Positions 17,672 to 26,195 of a stretch of DNA of 64,000 nt are shown here, piece after piece. The position numbers were made by a program, and so were the translations under genes. Below the pieces are notes generated by a model. The model saw only the letters and a program-made list of their open reading frames with translations, was not told the origin of the DNA and did no database searches. The stretch lies in assembly GCA_963706875.1 (NCBI GenBank), contig CAVPNW010000004.1:248001-312000 (forward strand), in the 5' to 3' direction. The stretch comes from Prado023 sp963706875. Lineage in GTDB: Bacteria; Actinomycetota; Actinomycetes; S36-B12; CAIYMF01. Numbering within the stretch: position 1 is the first letter of the stretch; each line of letters begins with the position of its first letter.

Positions 17672-18322
17672 ATGAACGAGGAGTCGTTCGAGACGCTCCC
17701 GGGCTGGACGCGAGAGGCCCTGCTCCGGGCGGGCAGGCCGCGGGAGTTCCGGCCCGGTGAGGTGGTCTTCCACCAGGGAGATCCGTGCGACTCGCTGTTC
17801 CTCCTTCGCCGCGGTCGTGTGTCGGTGCACGTGCTCACACCTGATGGCGACGACGTGACCATCGGGCTGATGGCAGCTCCGGACGCCTTCGGGGAGGTGG
17901 GCCTGATCCGCCCCGACCACCACCACACCGCGACCGTCGTGGCCCTCGATGACGTCCACGTCCTGTCGGTCCTGGCGACACGGTTCCACGACCTTCGGGC
18001 GGACCATCCCGACCTGACCGACTGGCTCCTTCTGACACTCACCCAGCGGCTCGAGCGGATGTCTGCGCTGCTTGCCGACGCCCTGTTCGTCGACGCGGAG
18101 CACCGGGTCGCCAGGCGCCTGCTCGATTGCCGCTGCTCGTTCGGGGTCGATGGGGCCGAGCCGCTGCCCCTGACCCAGGACGACCTGGCCGCCATGGCTG
18201 GCGTCTCGCGACCCACGGCCAATCGGGTGCTGCGCCATCTGGAGGACCAGGGCGTCGTGCGACTCGGTCGGCGCCACATCACCATCGCGGACCTCGAGAC
18301 GCTGGCCCGCGCCGCCCGCTGA
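17672..18322 (+). CDS. Crp/Fnr-family transcriptional regulator
   Basis: A 216-residue regulator with an N-terminal cyclic-nucleotide-binding-like beta-barrel and a C-terminal winged helix (TQDDLAAMAGVSRPTANRVL). The phosphate-binding cassette reads FGEVGLIRPDHHHTAT, where CRP has an Arg before the Ser/Thr-Ala pair; that Arg is replaced by His, so canonical cAMP binding is doubtful. There are no Fnr-type N-terminal cysteines. I chose ATG 17672 (GGA 5 nt upstream) over an ATG 12 nt earlier. The gene sits between two paralogous membrane-protein genes on the same strand and may control them. Confidence 0.88.
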   Translation: MNEESFETLPGWTREALLRAGRPREFRPGEVVFHQGDPCDSLFLLRRGRVSVHVLTPDGDDVTIGLMAAPDAFGEVGLIRPDHHHTATVVALDDVHVLSVLATRFHDLRADHPDLTDWLLLTLTQRLERMSALLADALFVDAEHRVARRLLDCRCSFGVDGAEPLPLTQDDLAAMAGVSRPTANRVLRHLEDQGVVRLGRRHITIADLETLARAAR

Positions 18323-18482
18323 GCGGTGAGGGGGCTCGCGGGCGCATCCGCGTGCAGAAGTGTCGTCGCGGGCACACTCGGGGTGTCGTCCAGGTCGCAC
18401 CGGCAGTTGGTCTGTCGCCCGATCATGGAACTGGTCCCACAGGTTGGGGGATTGGTCGGGGGAGGTTCGAAGGGAGGCCGTG

Positions 18483-19015
18483 ATGGCCACCAAGTTCGAG
18501 AAGCCTCTTGAGGCTTCGCAGGTGACCCCGGTGGCGGACATGCCCCCACTGGAGGTCGTGACGGAGGGCATTCCCGCGCAGGAGCACCTGGAGGCCCTCC
18601 AACGTTGGAGTTGGAGGCCGCCCCTGTGTCGCCGGAGCCACGTAGGCGTCCGCTGGCGTGGGCGCTGGCCGGAGTGATCGGGTTCGTCCTCGTGGTCGCA
18701 GGCATCTTCGCGATGACCCAGTACTCGGCCACAGGCACACCGGACCTGCACATGGGTCTGAGCCCGCAGGCGTGGCAGGAGTTCCGTGCCGGTGAGCGGG
18801 CCTCGACGACCCCGTTCCACATGGGTCTCAATGCCGACGCGTGGCGGGCCCACCGGTCCGGTGAGCGGGCCGTGGCGGCCCTGGCCCCCATGGGTCTGAC
18901 TTCGCAGGCGTGGCAGGAGTTCCGTGCCGGTGAGCGCGCCTCGACGACCCCGTTCCACATGGGTCTCAATGCCGACGCGTGGCGGGACTACCGGTCAGGC
19001 GAACAGGTCGCATGA
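18483..19015 (+). pseudogene. Frameshifted paralogue of the AWQ-YR-GER membrane protein
   Basis: Frame 1 from the ATG at 18483 encodes a N-terminus matching the protein at 16847 (MATKFEKPLEASQVTPVADM). After about 36 codons the homology moves to another frame near 18588-18593 (GGPPTLELEAAPVSPE, then the membrane helix). Restoring one G in the CTGGAGG run would give an intact protein of about 177 residues. It has four AWQ/AWR-YR-GER units arranged as a 46-residue tandem repeat and lacks the Ile/Pro tail. Upstream sequence also resembles that of the first copy (GGGGGAT-GGT-GGGGAGG). Either a real frameshift or a sequence error; otherwise the coding sequence looks intact. Confidence 0.7.
18751..19009 (+). 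repeat. 138-bp tandem duplication
   Basis: Copy 1 starts at 18751 (CATGGGTCTG) and copy 2 at 18889, each encoding a 46-residue unit with two GER motifs. Long stretches are identical between copies, so the duplication is recent or kept uniform by recombination. The second copy ends at the stop codon. Confidence 0.75.
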
Positions 19016-19040
19016 CCCGGACGCGGGCAGTGGTCGAGGA

Positions 19041-20384
19041 TCACACCTCGGCGTAGCGAAGCGCTCCGGTCCGATGCGAGCACTCGTCGCCGATCGCCAT
19101 CGGCTCGATGCGCCCGGCTGAGCGCAGCCCCAGCAGGGCGTCGACCATCCGCTGGCGCAGGGTGAACGGGCTGATCGTGTTCACGTTGATCTTCGTCCCG
19201 CCCTCGAAGCCGGCGAGCGTGGACACCCGCCACTTGAGGTTGATCCGCCACGGCATGGCAGCCTCGGCACCGACCGGGCGGTAGTGCCACTCCTCGTTGG
19301 TGGGAACGGCCCGACCCGTTGCGGCGTGACAGGCGTGCACCACGTCCGACACGGCTCGAAGGGCCTCAGGGGAGTGCTCCCACGGCAGTGGGGCCGTGCC
19401 CGTGGCGTAGATCTCGACGGTGGGATAGCGATGGCCGACGCCTGCAACAGCGATGCAGTGGTCGTTCTCGGCGATGACCAGCCGATCCCGGGCCGCCGGG
19501 TCGACGATCGTCGTGTTGAACAGGTCTGGTGCATCGCGGAGCATGCCCAGGGCGCGGGTCATCAGGGGCCCGTACTCGTCGATCGCCACCAGCTGCTTGT
19601 GCAGGTGGTCGAATGAGGCCCCTGCGGGGCGCAGCCAGTTCTGGAACGCCGCGACGTAGCGGGCGAACGGGTTGGTCCGGTTCAGGTCCTCCAGCGCATC
19701 CACGGTCAGGCGCAGGAAGGCGTGGTGCTCCACGGCGGTGAGGTCCCCTGAGGATGCCAGCTCGTCGTCACTGGTCGCCCCGTCGACGTAGTGCCTCCTC
19801 CCGGAGATGACGTCGTGCGAGCTGGCGAACAGGGTGCCGGCGCGGGCGAGGAGCCGCTCCTCGGGCTCGGCCGCGACCTCCTCTGCGCTGGCGCCGGCCG
19901 ACTGCATCCGGGTCCGCTTGATGGCCAGGACATGGTCCCGTCCGACCGGTGTGGCGGCGTACTCGGTGGCCCGAGCGCGTGCCGCAGCCGGTATCTCGAA
20001 GCCATGGTTGGCGTGCCAGTACTCGAACGCGAGGATCTCGAACAGGTTGGGGAAGCGCCGGAAGTCCGCCACGGTCTCCCCGAGCTGCTCGGCGGGCAGG
20101 TTCTGAAGGACGGTCCACGGCTCGGACCCGCCGACGTCGGGCGCCAGGATCAGCCGGGACCGCTCCGGCGGCGTCTCGAGATACCGGCCGGGGCAGAAGG
20201 CGCAGACCGCCTCCGAGCTGGCGGAGCCCAGTGGCTGTGGTGCGGGAAGCGCCGAGGGGATCGGCCGGTTGGATCGACCCGGGACCGTCCACACCACGGT
20301 GCCGGTCAGCGGCGACTGCTGGCGCACGGTCCCGTCCGGGAGCTGCTCCAGGACGCGCAGGGGCTCATCCGTGGCTCGGGTCAT
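19041..20384 (-). CDS. DUF4921 family protein, GalT-like (HIT superfamily)
   Basis: 447 residues, related to galactose-1-phosphate uridylyltransferases. The active-site-like motif is FDHLHKQLVAI (HxHxQ type), and an N-terminal CAFC pair recalls the metal site of GalT. It probably transfers a nucleotidyl group or cleaves a dinucleoside phosphate; the substrate is unknown. I chose ATG 20384 because AAGGA lies about 9 nt upstream. It runs in the same direction as tyrosine phenol-lyase, 45 bp away, so the two may be co-transcribed. Confidence 0.8.
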   Translation of the reverse strand: MTRATDEPLRVLEQLPDGTVRQQSPLTGTVVWTVPGRSNRPIPSALPAPQPLGSASSEAVCAFCPGRYLETPPERSRLILAPDVGGSEPWTVLQNLPAEQLGETVADFRRFPNLFEILAFEYWHANHGFEIPAAARARATEYAATPVGRDHVLAIKRTRMQSAGASAEEVAAEPEERLLARAGTLFASSHDVISGRRHYVDGATSDDELASSGDLTAVEHHAFLRLTVDALEDLNRTNPFARYVAAFQNWLRPAGASFDHLHKQLVAIDEYGPLMTRALGMLRDAPDLFNTTIVDPAARDRLVIAENDHCIAVAGVGHRYPTVEIYATGTAPLPWEHSPEALRAVSDVVHACHAATGRAVPTNEEWHYRPVGAEAAMPWRINLKWRVSTLAGFEGGTKINVNTISPFTLRQRMVDALLGLRSAGRIEPMAIGDECSHRTGALRYAEV

Positions 20385-20429
20385 GCCCCCATCCTTGCGC
20401 GACCCCGGCACCTGCCGGGGCAACCGCGC

Positions 20430-21827
20430 TCACAAGGGGCGGAAGCGTGCCTGGAAGAACCGCAGGTACTTCGGCTCGAAGATCATCTCCAGCCCGCGCA
20501 CCGACTCGCGCCGGTCCCACACCGACAGCACGGCCTCGGCCGTTACGTCCATGTGCGCCTGGGTGTAGACCCGCCGCGGGATGGTGATCCGCACCAGCTC
20601 CAGTCGCGGGCGGCGGTGCTCCCCGGTCTCCGGGTCCCTGCCCGCCGAGACGATGCCGCGCTCCATGGTGCGCACGCCCGCCTCCAGGTAGATCTCGCCC
20701 GCCAGCCTCTGCCCGGGGAACTCCACCTGCGGCACGTGCGGGAGGAACCCGGCTGCGTCGAGGAACACGGCGTGACCGCCGATGGGCAGCACGATCGGGA
20801 CCCCCTCGCGGCGCAGCTGCTCGCCCAGGTAGATGACCTGGCCGATGCGGGCGTCGAGGTGCGCCTGGTCGACCGATTCGTGCAGGCCCTGGGCGATCGC
20901 CTCCATGTCGCGCCCGGCCAGCCCGCCGTAGGTGTGCAGGCCCTCGTACACGACGCACAGGTTGCGCGCCTCCTCGAAGACGTCGGGATCGCGCAGGGCC
21001 AGGAACCCGCCGATGTTGACCAGCGCGTCCTTCTTGGCGCTCATCCACGCGCCGTCGGTGAGGTCGCAGATGCGCCGCACGATCTCCGCGACGGGGACGT
21101 CGGCGAACCCCGGCTCCCGCTGGCGGATGAACCACGCGTTCTCGGCGATCCTCGTGATGTCGCAGTACAGCGGGATGCCGTGGACCCGGCACAGGTCGTG
21201 GACGTCGGCGATGTTGGCCAGGCTCATGGGCTGGCCGCCGGCCATGTTCACCGTGACGGCGATGCTGACGTAGGGGATGCGCTCCCGGCCGTACTCGGCG
21301 ATGACCCGCCGCAACTTGGCCAGGTCGACATCGCCCTTGAACGGGTGCTCGCTGGCCGGATCGTGTGCCTCGTCGATGATGATGTCCACGAACGTGCCGC
21401 CGGCCAGCTCCTGGTGCAGCCGGGTGGTGGTGAAGTACATGTTCCCCGGCACCACGTCCCCGCCGCTGATGAGCACTTGGGAGATGATGTGCTCGGCTCC
21501 ACGGCCCTGGTGGGTGGGCACCATGAAGGGGTAGCCGTACACGTCCTGCACGGCCTTCTCGAAGCGGTAGAAGCTCTCGCTGCCGGCGTACGCCTCGTCG
21601 CCGAGCATGAGCGCGGCCCACTGCTCCTGCGACATCGCGTTCGTGCCACTGTCGGTGAGCAGGTCGATGTACACGTCGCGGCTGCGCAGCAGGAACGTGT
21701 TCCAGCCCGCCTCGGTCAGGGCGGCCTCGCGTTCGGCGCGGGTGGTCATGCGCAGCGGCTCGACCATCTTGATCTTGTAGGGCTCCGCCCACGAGTGGCG
21801 GCGCTGTCCCGGGCGTTCGTCAGTCAT
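20430..21827 (-). CDS. tpl: Tyrosine phenol-lyase (beta-tyrosinase)
   Basis: A 465-residue PLP enzyme of the tryptophanase/tyrosine phenol-lyase family, close to the 456 residues of the Citrobacter enzyme. The PLP lysine is in MSAKKDALVNIGG (Lys266), and GDEAYAGSESFY holds the catalytic Tyr80 (Tyr71 of Citrobacter). It matches tyrosine phenol-lyase rather than tryptophanase: GNMYFTTTRLHQE has the specificity Thr, and the C-terminal LRFFQARF has Phe where tryptophanase has His. It should split L-tyrosine into phenol, pyruvate and ammonia, reversibly. No phenol-degradation genes are in the window. Confidence 0.9.
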   Translation of the reverse strand: MTDERPGQRRHSWAEPYKIKMVEPLRMTTRAEREAALTEAGWNTFLLRSRDVYIDLLTDSGTNAMSQEQWAALMLGDEAYAGSESFYRFEKAVQDVYGYPFMVPTHQGRGAEHIISQVLISGGDVVPGNMYFTTTRLHQELAGGTFVDIIIDEAHDPASEHPFKGDVDLAKLRRVIAEYGRERIPYVSIAVTVNMAGGQPMSLANIADVHDLCRVHGIPLYCDITRIAENAWFIRQREPGFADVPVAEIVRRICDLTDGAWMSAKKDALVNIGGFLALRDPDVFEEARNLCVVYEGLHTYGGLAGRDMEAIAQGLHESVDQAHLDARIGQVIYLGEQLRREGVPIVLPIGGHAVFLDAAGFLPHVPQVEFPGQRLAGEIYLEAGVRTMERGIVSAGRDPETGEHRRPRLELVRITIPRRVYTQAHMDVTAEAVLSVWDRRESVRGLEMIFEPKYLRFFQARFRPL

Positions 21828-21918
21828 GCCCCGAGTCTGCTCCGGGGTGCTGGGGCGTTGCGCGCCACGGTGGGCCGGAGCGTGGGGGACACCCGCGCCC
21901 CAGCCCACTGTCGCGACC

Positions 21919-23031
21919 TCAGCGGCGGATGCTGCTGCGCAGCTCCTTGGTGAGGTTCACCCCGCCGAACGAGCTGGGCGTGGTGTTCGCCGTCAACGCC
22001 GCGACCTGCAGCAGGGTACCCAGGGCCGCGGGGCTCGCCTCGGAGCCGGCGCCGGAGTACTCCGCAGCGTTCGCCTTGAGGGCCCGGACCGCCGTGCGCA
22101 CCGTCCCCGGGTACTGCTTGGCGGCCGCCAGGGCGATGGTCATCTGCGCCGTCGCCGAGATGTCCGGGCCGCTTCCGAAGGAGCTGGGCGCCGCGCCGTT
22201 GCCGGCGCGAAGGGTCGTGGCGATCCCGGCCAGCAGCGCGTTGCGCGTGCTGACCGAGCCGACCTGCTTGCCATCACGGCACGTGAGCCGGTCGCTGGAG
22301 ACCCGACGCACCTTGGCCGGCAGCGTGGTGGTCAGGCCGAGGGCGGCCTGCGCGCTGGCCAGGGAGTTGGCCGGTCCTGCCGGCTGGTAGGGCAGCAGGC
22401 CCTGATCGGCAGCGGATGCCGAGCAGCGCAGCTGGGCGGAGCGCAGGAACTTGCTGGCCCGCGCCAGCCGTGTGGCCACGGCCTTGGAGCCGGCCTGCGG
22501 GCGCAGGGCGGCCACGGCCAGGCCCGTGCTGTTCACGTCGCTGGATCCGCCCTTGTAGTAGGCGAATCCGCCGTCGGAGTTCTGCAGGGTGCGCAGGTAG
22601 GACGTGGCTCGGGCGGCCTGCTCCGTGCGGCCGACCGAGCGCAGGGCCATCGCAGCCACGGCAGTGGAGTTCGATTCCGGTCCGCTGAAGGTGGCCGGGT
22701 TCGGGGAGTCACAGGGTGCGGCCGGGTTGGCTCGGTAGGACTGGAAGCCGCCGTTGGGGCACTGCTGGCGCACCAGCCAGCTCACGGCGCTGCTGGGGAC
22801 TGGGGCCCTGACTGCCCGCAGGCCGGTGATGGCCAGGCCCTGTCGGTAGACCCCGTCGAAGCTGGGATCTGCCGCGCCGAACAGCCCAGCATCGCTGGCG
22901 GCAGCCGTGCGCGACGCGGCCGGGGCCTGCGTGGGAGCGGCGGTGGCAGTCACGGCCGCGCCAAGGGTCAGGGCGAACGCCGTGGCGACAGCTCCCAGTG
23001 TGCGCGTGGCGCGGGGGAGGGTGGGGTTCAT
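21919..23031 (-). CDS. Secreted alpha/alpha-toroid (prenyltransferase/terpene cyclase-repeat) protein, possible cobalamin binder
   Basis: 370 residues with a Sec signal peptide (TLGAVATAFALTLGAAVTATAA, then cleavage near residue 33). The mature part has squalene-cyclase/prenyltransferase-type repeats, for example CPNGGFQSYRA and NSDGGFAYYKGG. No cyclase DxDD or prenyltransferase metal motif is visible, so it is probably not an enzyme. Transcobalamin and intrinsic factor use the same alpha-barrel fold, and this gene follows a cobalamin riboswitch, so an extracellular B12-binding role is a reasonable inference. Start 23031 has AGAGG about 9 nt upstream. Confidence 0.8.
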   Translation of the reverse strand: MNPTLPRATRTLGAVATAFALTLGAAVTATAAPTQAPAASRTAAASDAGLFGAADPSFDGVYRQGLAITGLRAVRAPVPSSAVSWLVRQQCPNGGFQSYRANPAAPCDSPNPATFSGPESNSTAVAAMALRSVGRTEQAARATSYLRTLQNSDGGFAYYKGGSSDVNSTGLAVAALRPQAGSKAVATRLARASKFLRSAQLRCSASAADQGLLPYQPAGPANSLASAQAALGLTTTLPAKVRRVSSDRLTCRDGKQVGSVSTRNALLAGIATTLRAGNGAAPSSFGSGPDISATAQMTIALAAAKQYPGTVRTAVRALKANAAEYSGAGSEASPAALGTLLQVAALTANTTPSSFGGVNLTKELRSSIRR

Positions 23032-23111
23032 TCGGGTGTTCCTCTCGGTGAGCGGGTCCGAAGCCAGGGGCCCGCCCACACGAGCGACCCCAGGGGCGCA
23101 TCGTGCGGATG

Positions 23112-23257
23112 GGCTCCGTGCCGTAGACCTCGACGGTGGAGCCGCTCGCGTCCGTCAGGTGCTCCGACTTGCGGCCCAAGGGCCGTTCACGGTTGCGGGT
23201 CAGCGCCGGAGTCCCACCGGCTTCCCCTGAACTTCGGACGAGTTCGGTACCCGGAAC
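23112..23257 (-). ncRNA. Cobalamin (B12) riboswitch
   Basis: On the minus strand the conserved cobalamin aptamer boxes are in order: AGGGGAAGCCGGTG, then ACTCCGGCGCTGACCCGCAA with CCGTGA, then AAGTCGGAGCACCTGACGG. The outer stem is GGTTCC near the 5' end pairing with GGAGCC at 23112-23117 (one G-U). A short GGCCC/GGGCC hairpin sits between the boxes. The aptamer begins right after the stop of the upstream acyltransferase and precedes the toroid gene by about 80 nt, where a GGGCGGGCCC tract may act in the expression platform. Confidence 0.88.
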
Positions 23258-24649
23258 CTACTCGACGGCGGAGGTGTGACCAGCAACGGGGTGCGTGGCG
23301 GCGATGGCCGGGGTCGGGCGTCGGAGGTCTGCCAGCGATCGGAGCTCGTCGTCCAGGGCGGCCGTGAGCACCTCGAGATCGGGGACGGCATCGGGGTCGA
23401 CGATCAGGGTCGCAGTCAGGGTCCCGGCGTAGGACAGGACTGCGCAGGCGGCCGTGACGTTGCCGGCGGTGATGGTGATCGGCACGATCTGCGTGATCCG
23501 TGCACCGTGGAAGGTCAGCGGGTCAACGGGGCCTCGGATGTTGGTGAGGAAGGAGTTGACCAGGCGCTGCCGGTCGATGAGCGGGCGGAAGAGCCCCACC
23601 GCGGCCAGGAGCCGGAAGGCGGGCGCGACGAGTGCCGCGGAGGACCCGCGTGTGGCGGTCCGCTGGAGGGCGGTGACCCGGGAGATCTCGAGCAGACGTG
23701 CCTCGACGGGCTCGATCAGGGGCACCCGGACAGGCATCACCCCGGTCTGGTTGCCCAGCGCTGCCGTCGTTGCCTGGGTCCGCGCCGATACCGGTACGGA
23801 GATGACCAGGGCGGGCGCGGTCTCCCCGCGATGCTCCAGGAGTGTGCTCAATGCGCCGCCGACCGCGGCGAGCATCACATCGTTCACAGTGCCCCCGTGG
23901 GCGTGGGCCACGTCCCGGATCGCCGCCAGCTCGGCCGCGACCGTCGTCACCTGGCGGCGGGGACCGGTCGGCACGTTCAGGGAGGTCCGCGGCGCTGGAT
24001 CGGGCCGGCCCCGGCCCAGCTCGGCGATGGCCGCGCGGACAGTGGCGGTGCTGGCGGGGATCCGGCGCGCCGAGCGCAGCCGGGTCTGCCAGGCCTCGGC
24101 GAGCAGCTGCCGGGTCGTGGGCTGAGGGCGGGGCTGGGGGACGCCGACCGGTTCGGGGCCGGTCGCAGCCTCGTCGACCAGGGCTGCCAGGACAGCGAGA
24201 CCGCCGATGCCATCGGCCACCACGTGGTGCAGCACGAAGACGATGGCAGCCGACCCGTCGGCGAGGTCGGTGACCAGGACCGCGCGCCACAGCGGCCGCG
24301 ACCGGCCCAACGGGCTGGTGACGGCCGCCACTGCGGTGTCCAGGAGCGCAGCGTGGTCCCCGGGCGCTCGACATCGGACCTGCTCCAAGTGAGCCCCCAC
24401 GTCGAACCGCGGGTCGTCCACCCAGATCGGGCGGCCGCACCCGAAGGGAACTGCGACCAGCCTCTGGCGCAGGCGAGGGATCGCCGCGAGTCGAGTCTCG
24501 AGCAGCTGCCGCGCCCCGGCAAGGTCGACGTTGGTGTCGGATTCCAGGACGAGGACGGCACCCACGTTCATCGGAACCGGTCCGACATCCGTGGCCAGCG
24601 CCTGGACGTCCCCGGCCCCGAGCCGCTGGAACCAGGCGGGCGTGCTCAC
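23258..24649 (-). CDS. Wax ester synthase/diacylglycerol acyltransferase (WS/DGAT)
   Basis: A 463-residue acyltransferase with the catalytic HHVVADG motif (HHxxxDG) near residue 140 and the C-terminal SFLTNIRGPVDPL signature of WS/DGAT enzymes. It joins acyl-CoA to diacylglycerol or long-chain alcohols to make storage lipid, in line with the desaturase at 3964. Translation starts at GTG 24649. It lies directly upstream of the cobalamin riboswitch but on its own transcript start, so the riboswitch should not control it. Confidence 0.9.
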   Translation of the reverse strand: MSTPAWFQRLGAGDVQALATDVGPVPMNVGAVLVLESDTNVDLAGARQLLETRLAAIPRLRQRLVAVPFGCGRPIWVDDPRFDVGAHLEQVRCRAPGDHAALLDTAVAAVTSPLGRSRPLWRAVLVTDLADGSAAIVFVLHHVVADGIGGLAVLAALVDEAATGPEPVGVPQPRPQPTTRQLLAEAWQTRLRSARRIPASTATVRAAIAELGRGRPDPAPRTSLNVPTGPRRQVTTVAAELAAIRDVAHAHGGTVNDVMLAAVGGALSTLLEHRGETAPALVISVPVSARTQATTAALGNQTGVMPVRVPLIEPVEARLLEISRVTALQRTATRGSSAALVAPAFRLLAAVGLFRPLIDRQRLVNSFLTNIRGPVDPLTFHGARITQIVPITITAGNVTAACAVLSYAGTLTATLIVDPDAVPDLEVLTAALDDELRSLADLRRPTPAIAATHPVAGHTSAVE

Positions 24650-24882
24650 AGTCCCGACAATCCCACACCCGAGCTCGCCCGTCCTCCGGGGGTCACAGTC
24701 TGAGCCTCGACCTGCACCGGGGCGTCCTCGGCGACGCGGATGACGACGATGATCACGTGGTGTTCGCGGTAGCCACCGCCTGAGCCGGAGCCAGTGGCCT
24801 GACCGGCTCGGGCGCCGTGCCAGCGGGTCTCCGGTCGCGCGAGGTGCCGCTGGGCGATAGGGGAACTCGGGACGAGCTCACC

Positions 24883-24911
24883 TTGACAGGGTCATTTCCT
24901 CGGCGTAGGAC
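24883..24911 (+). promoter_or_regulatory. Sigma-70 type promoter TTGACA-17-TAGGAC
   Basis: TTGACA at 24883-24888 and TAGGAC at 24906-24911 are separated by exactly 17 bp, a strong housekeeping promoter for the aldolase gene. Confidence 0.75.
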
Positions 24912-24920
24912 GGGAAGTGA

Positions 24921-24935
24921 CCCACGGGACGTGGG
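24921..24935. promoter_or_regulatory. Inverted repeat CCCACG-GGA-CGTGGG
   Basis: A perfect 6-bp inverted repeat begins 9 bp after the -10 box of the aldolase promoter, over the expected start of transcription. It may be an operator or a hairpin at the 5' end of the mRNA. Confidence 0.5.
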
Positions 24936-24963
24936 TATGCGCGGCAATCAGAGGATGTGGACC

Positions 24964-25851
24964 GTGAACAGCGAGCAGTTCCAGAAGATCAAGACCGCCC
25001 AGGGGTTCATTGCGGCACTGGACCAGAGTGGAGGCAGCACCCCGAAGGCGCTGCGGCTCTACGGCGTGGACGAGTCGGCCTACTCCAACGAGGAGCAGAT
25101 GTTCGACCGGATCCACGAGATGCGCACCCGGATCATCACCAGTCCTGCGTTCACAGGGGAACGGATCCTCGGCTCGATCCTCTTCGAGATGACGATGGAC
25201 CGACAGATCATGGGCATGGGTGCCGCTGAGTACCTGTGGCAGGAGAAGAACGTCGTGCCCTTCCTTAAGGTCGACAAGGGATTGGCCGAGGAGGCCGACG
25301 GGGCGCAGGTCATGAAGCCGATGCCCGACCTCGATTCGGTCATGTCCAAGGCGATCTCGCACGGCGTGTTCGGCACGAAGATGCGCTCGGTCATCAAGCT
25401 GGGCAACGAGGCCGGTGTGGGCGCCGTCGTAAGCCAGCAGTTCGAGGTCGGACGCCACATCGTCGGAGCTGGCCTGGTGCCGATCATCGAGCCAGAGATC
25501 GACATCCACAGCCCGGAGAAGGCTCAGGCCGAGGTCCTGCTCAAGGCCGCCCTGTTGGCCGAGATCGGGCAGCTCGGCGCCGACGAGTTCATCATGCTGA
25601 AGCTGACCCTGCCCGAGCAGGACGACTTCTACGCCGAGTTCGTGGAGCACCCCAACGTGCTGCGTGTGGTGGCGCTGTCCGGCGGGTACACCCGGGCGGA
25701 GGCCAACGAGTTGCTCGCGCGCAACCACGGCGTGGTCGCGAGCTTCTCGCGGGCACTGACCGAGGGGCTGACCGCACAACAGAGCGAGGTGGAGTTCGAC
25801 GCCACCCTCGACTCCTCCATCGAGGGCATCTTCCAGGCGTCCATCACCTGA
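24964..25851 (+). CDS. fda: Class I fructose-bisphosphate aldolase
   Basis: A 295-residue Schiff-base aldolase, the usual length of the bacterial Fda type. ALDQSGGSTPKAL is the class signature, the putative Schiff-base lysine lies in MLKLTLPEQ, and VPIIEPEID lines the barrel. It cleaves fructose 1,6-bisphosphate to the two triose phosphates. I chose GTG 24964 (VNSEQF) because family members begin with NSEQ; ATGs at 24955 and 24937 are alternatives. Actinobacteria often use a class II aldolase, so this may be the only or an additional enzyme. A phosphofructokinase gene lies 1.2 kb downstream. Confidence 0.93.
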   Translation: MNSEQFQKIKTAQGFIAALDQSGGSTPKALRLYGVDESAYSNEEQMFDRIHEMRTRIITSPAFTGERILGSILFEMTMDRQIMGMGAAEYLWQEKNVVPFLKVDKGLAEEADGAQVMKPMPDLDSVMSKAISHGVFGTKMRSVIKLGNEAGVGAVVSQQFEVGRHIVGAGLVPIIEPEIDIHSPEKAQAEVLLKAALLAEIGQLGADEFIMLKLTLPEQDDFYAEFVEHPNVLRVVALSGGYTRAEANELLARNHGVVASFSRALTEGLTAQQSEVEFDATLDSSIEGIFQASIT

Positions 25852-25866
25852 GTCGGTCGGCGCGGC

Positions 25867-26034
25867 TCACCCGCGGTCACGTCGGTGCGCCGCGCCGAAC
25901 CCGGCAGCCAGGATGGGATCCCGATCGTCGAACTGGATCGCTGCGGGAACGAGATGCGTCACAGCCGTCCTCAGCAGGGAGTAGTAGGCCCTGTCCAGCC
26001 GGCCCCCCAGGCTCCTGCCCAGTGAGTGGATCAT
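25867..26034 (-). CDS. Small hypothetical protein, 55 residues
   Basis: A 55-residue frame starting at 26034, with a strong ribosome site GGAGGTG 5 nt upstream. The sequence (MIHSLGRSLGGRLDRAYYSL, ending in HRRDRG) is basic and amphipathic with no known domain. It follows the transglutaminase-like gene on the same strand after 161 bp. Ribosome site and codon use support it; the function is unknown. Confidence 0.5.
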   Translation of the reverse strand: MIHSLGRSLGGRLDRAYYSLLRTAVTHLVPAAIQFDDRDPILAAGFGAAHRRDRG

Positions 26035-26195
26035 CTCACCACCTCCGCGGACCAACGCTGGTCCTGAGTCGGGGTCAGGCCGGATGGGCAGTTGGCAGGG
26101 CCCGGCCGGTGCCCTCGCACTCACGATCGCACCCCAGGCGTCGGCTCGGCAACGTTGTGGCGCGGTTGTTAACACGATCGTCTCCGACCGTGCAC

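Larger units (their letters stand above)
24650..24963. other. Gap between WS/DGAT and aldolase
   Basis: The 314-bp divergent region has no convincing gene. It contains the aldolase promoter and operator described separately. No clear promoter motif for the acyltransferase is visible. Confidence 0.5.

Noticed and set aside
17222..18958. A 578-residue Arg/Asp-rich frame on the minus strand
   Set aside because: It is the reverse of the SIPSIAP repeats and the Crp/Fnr gene; GC-rich repeats make long open frames by chance.
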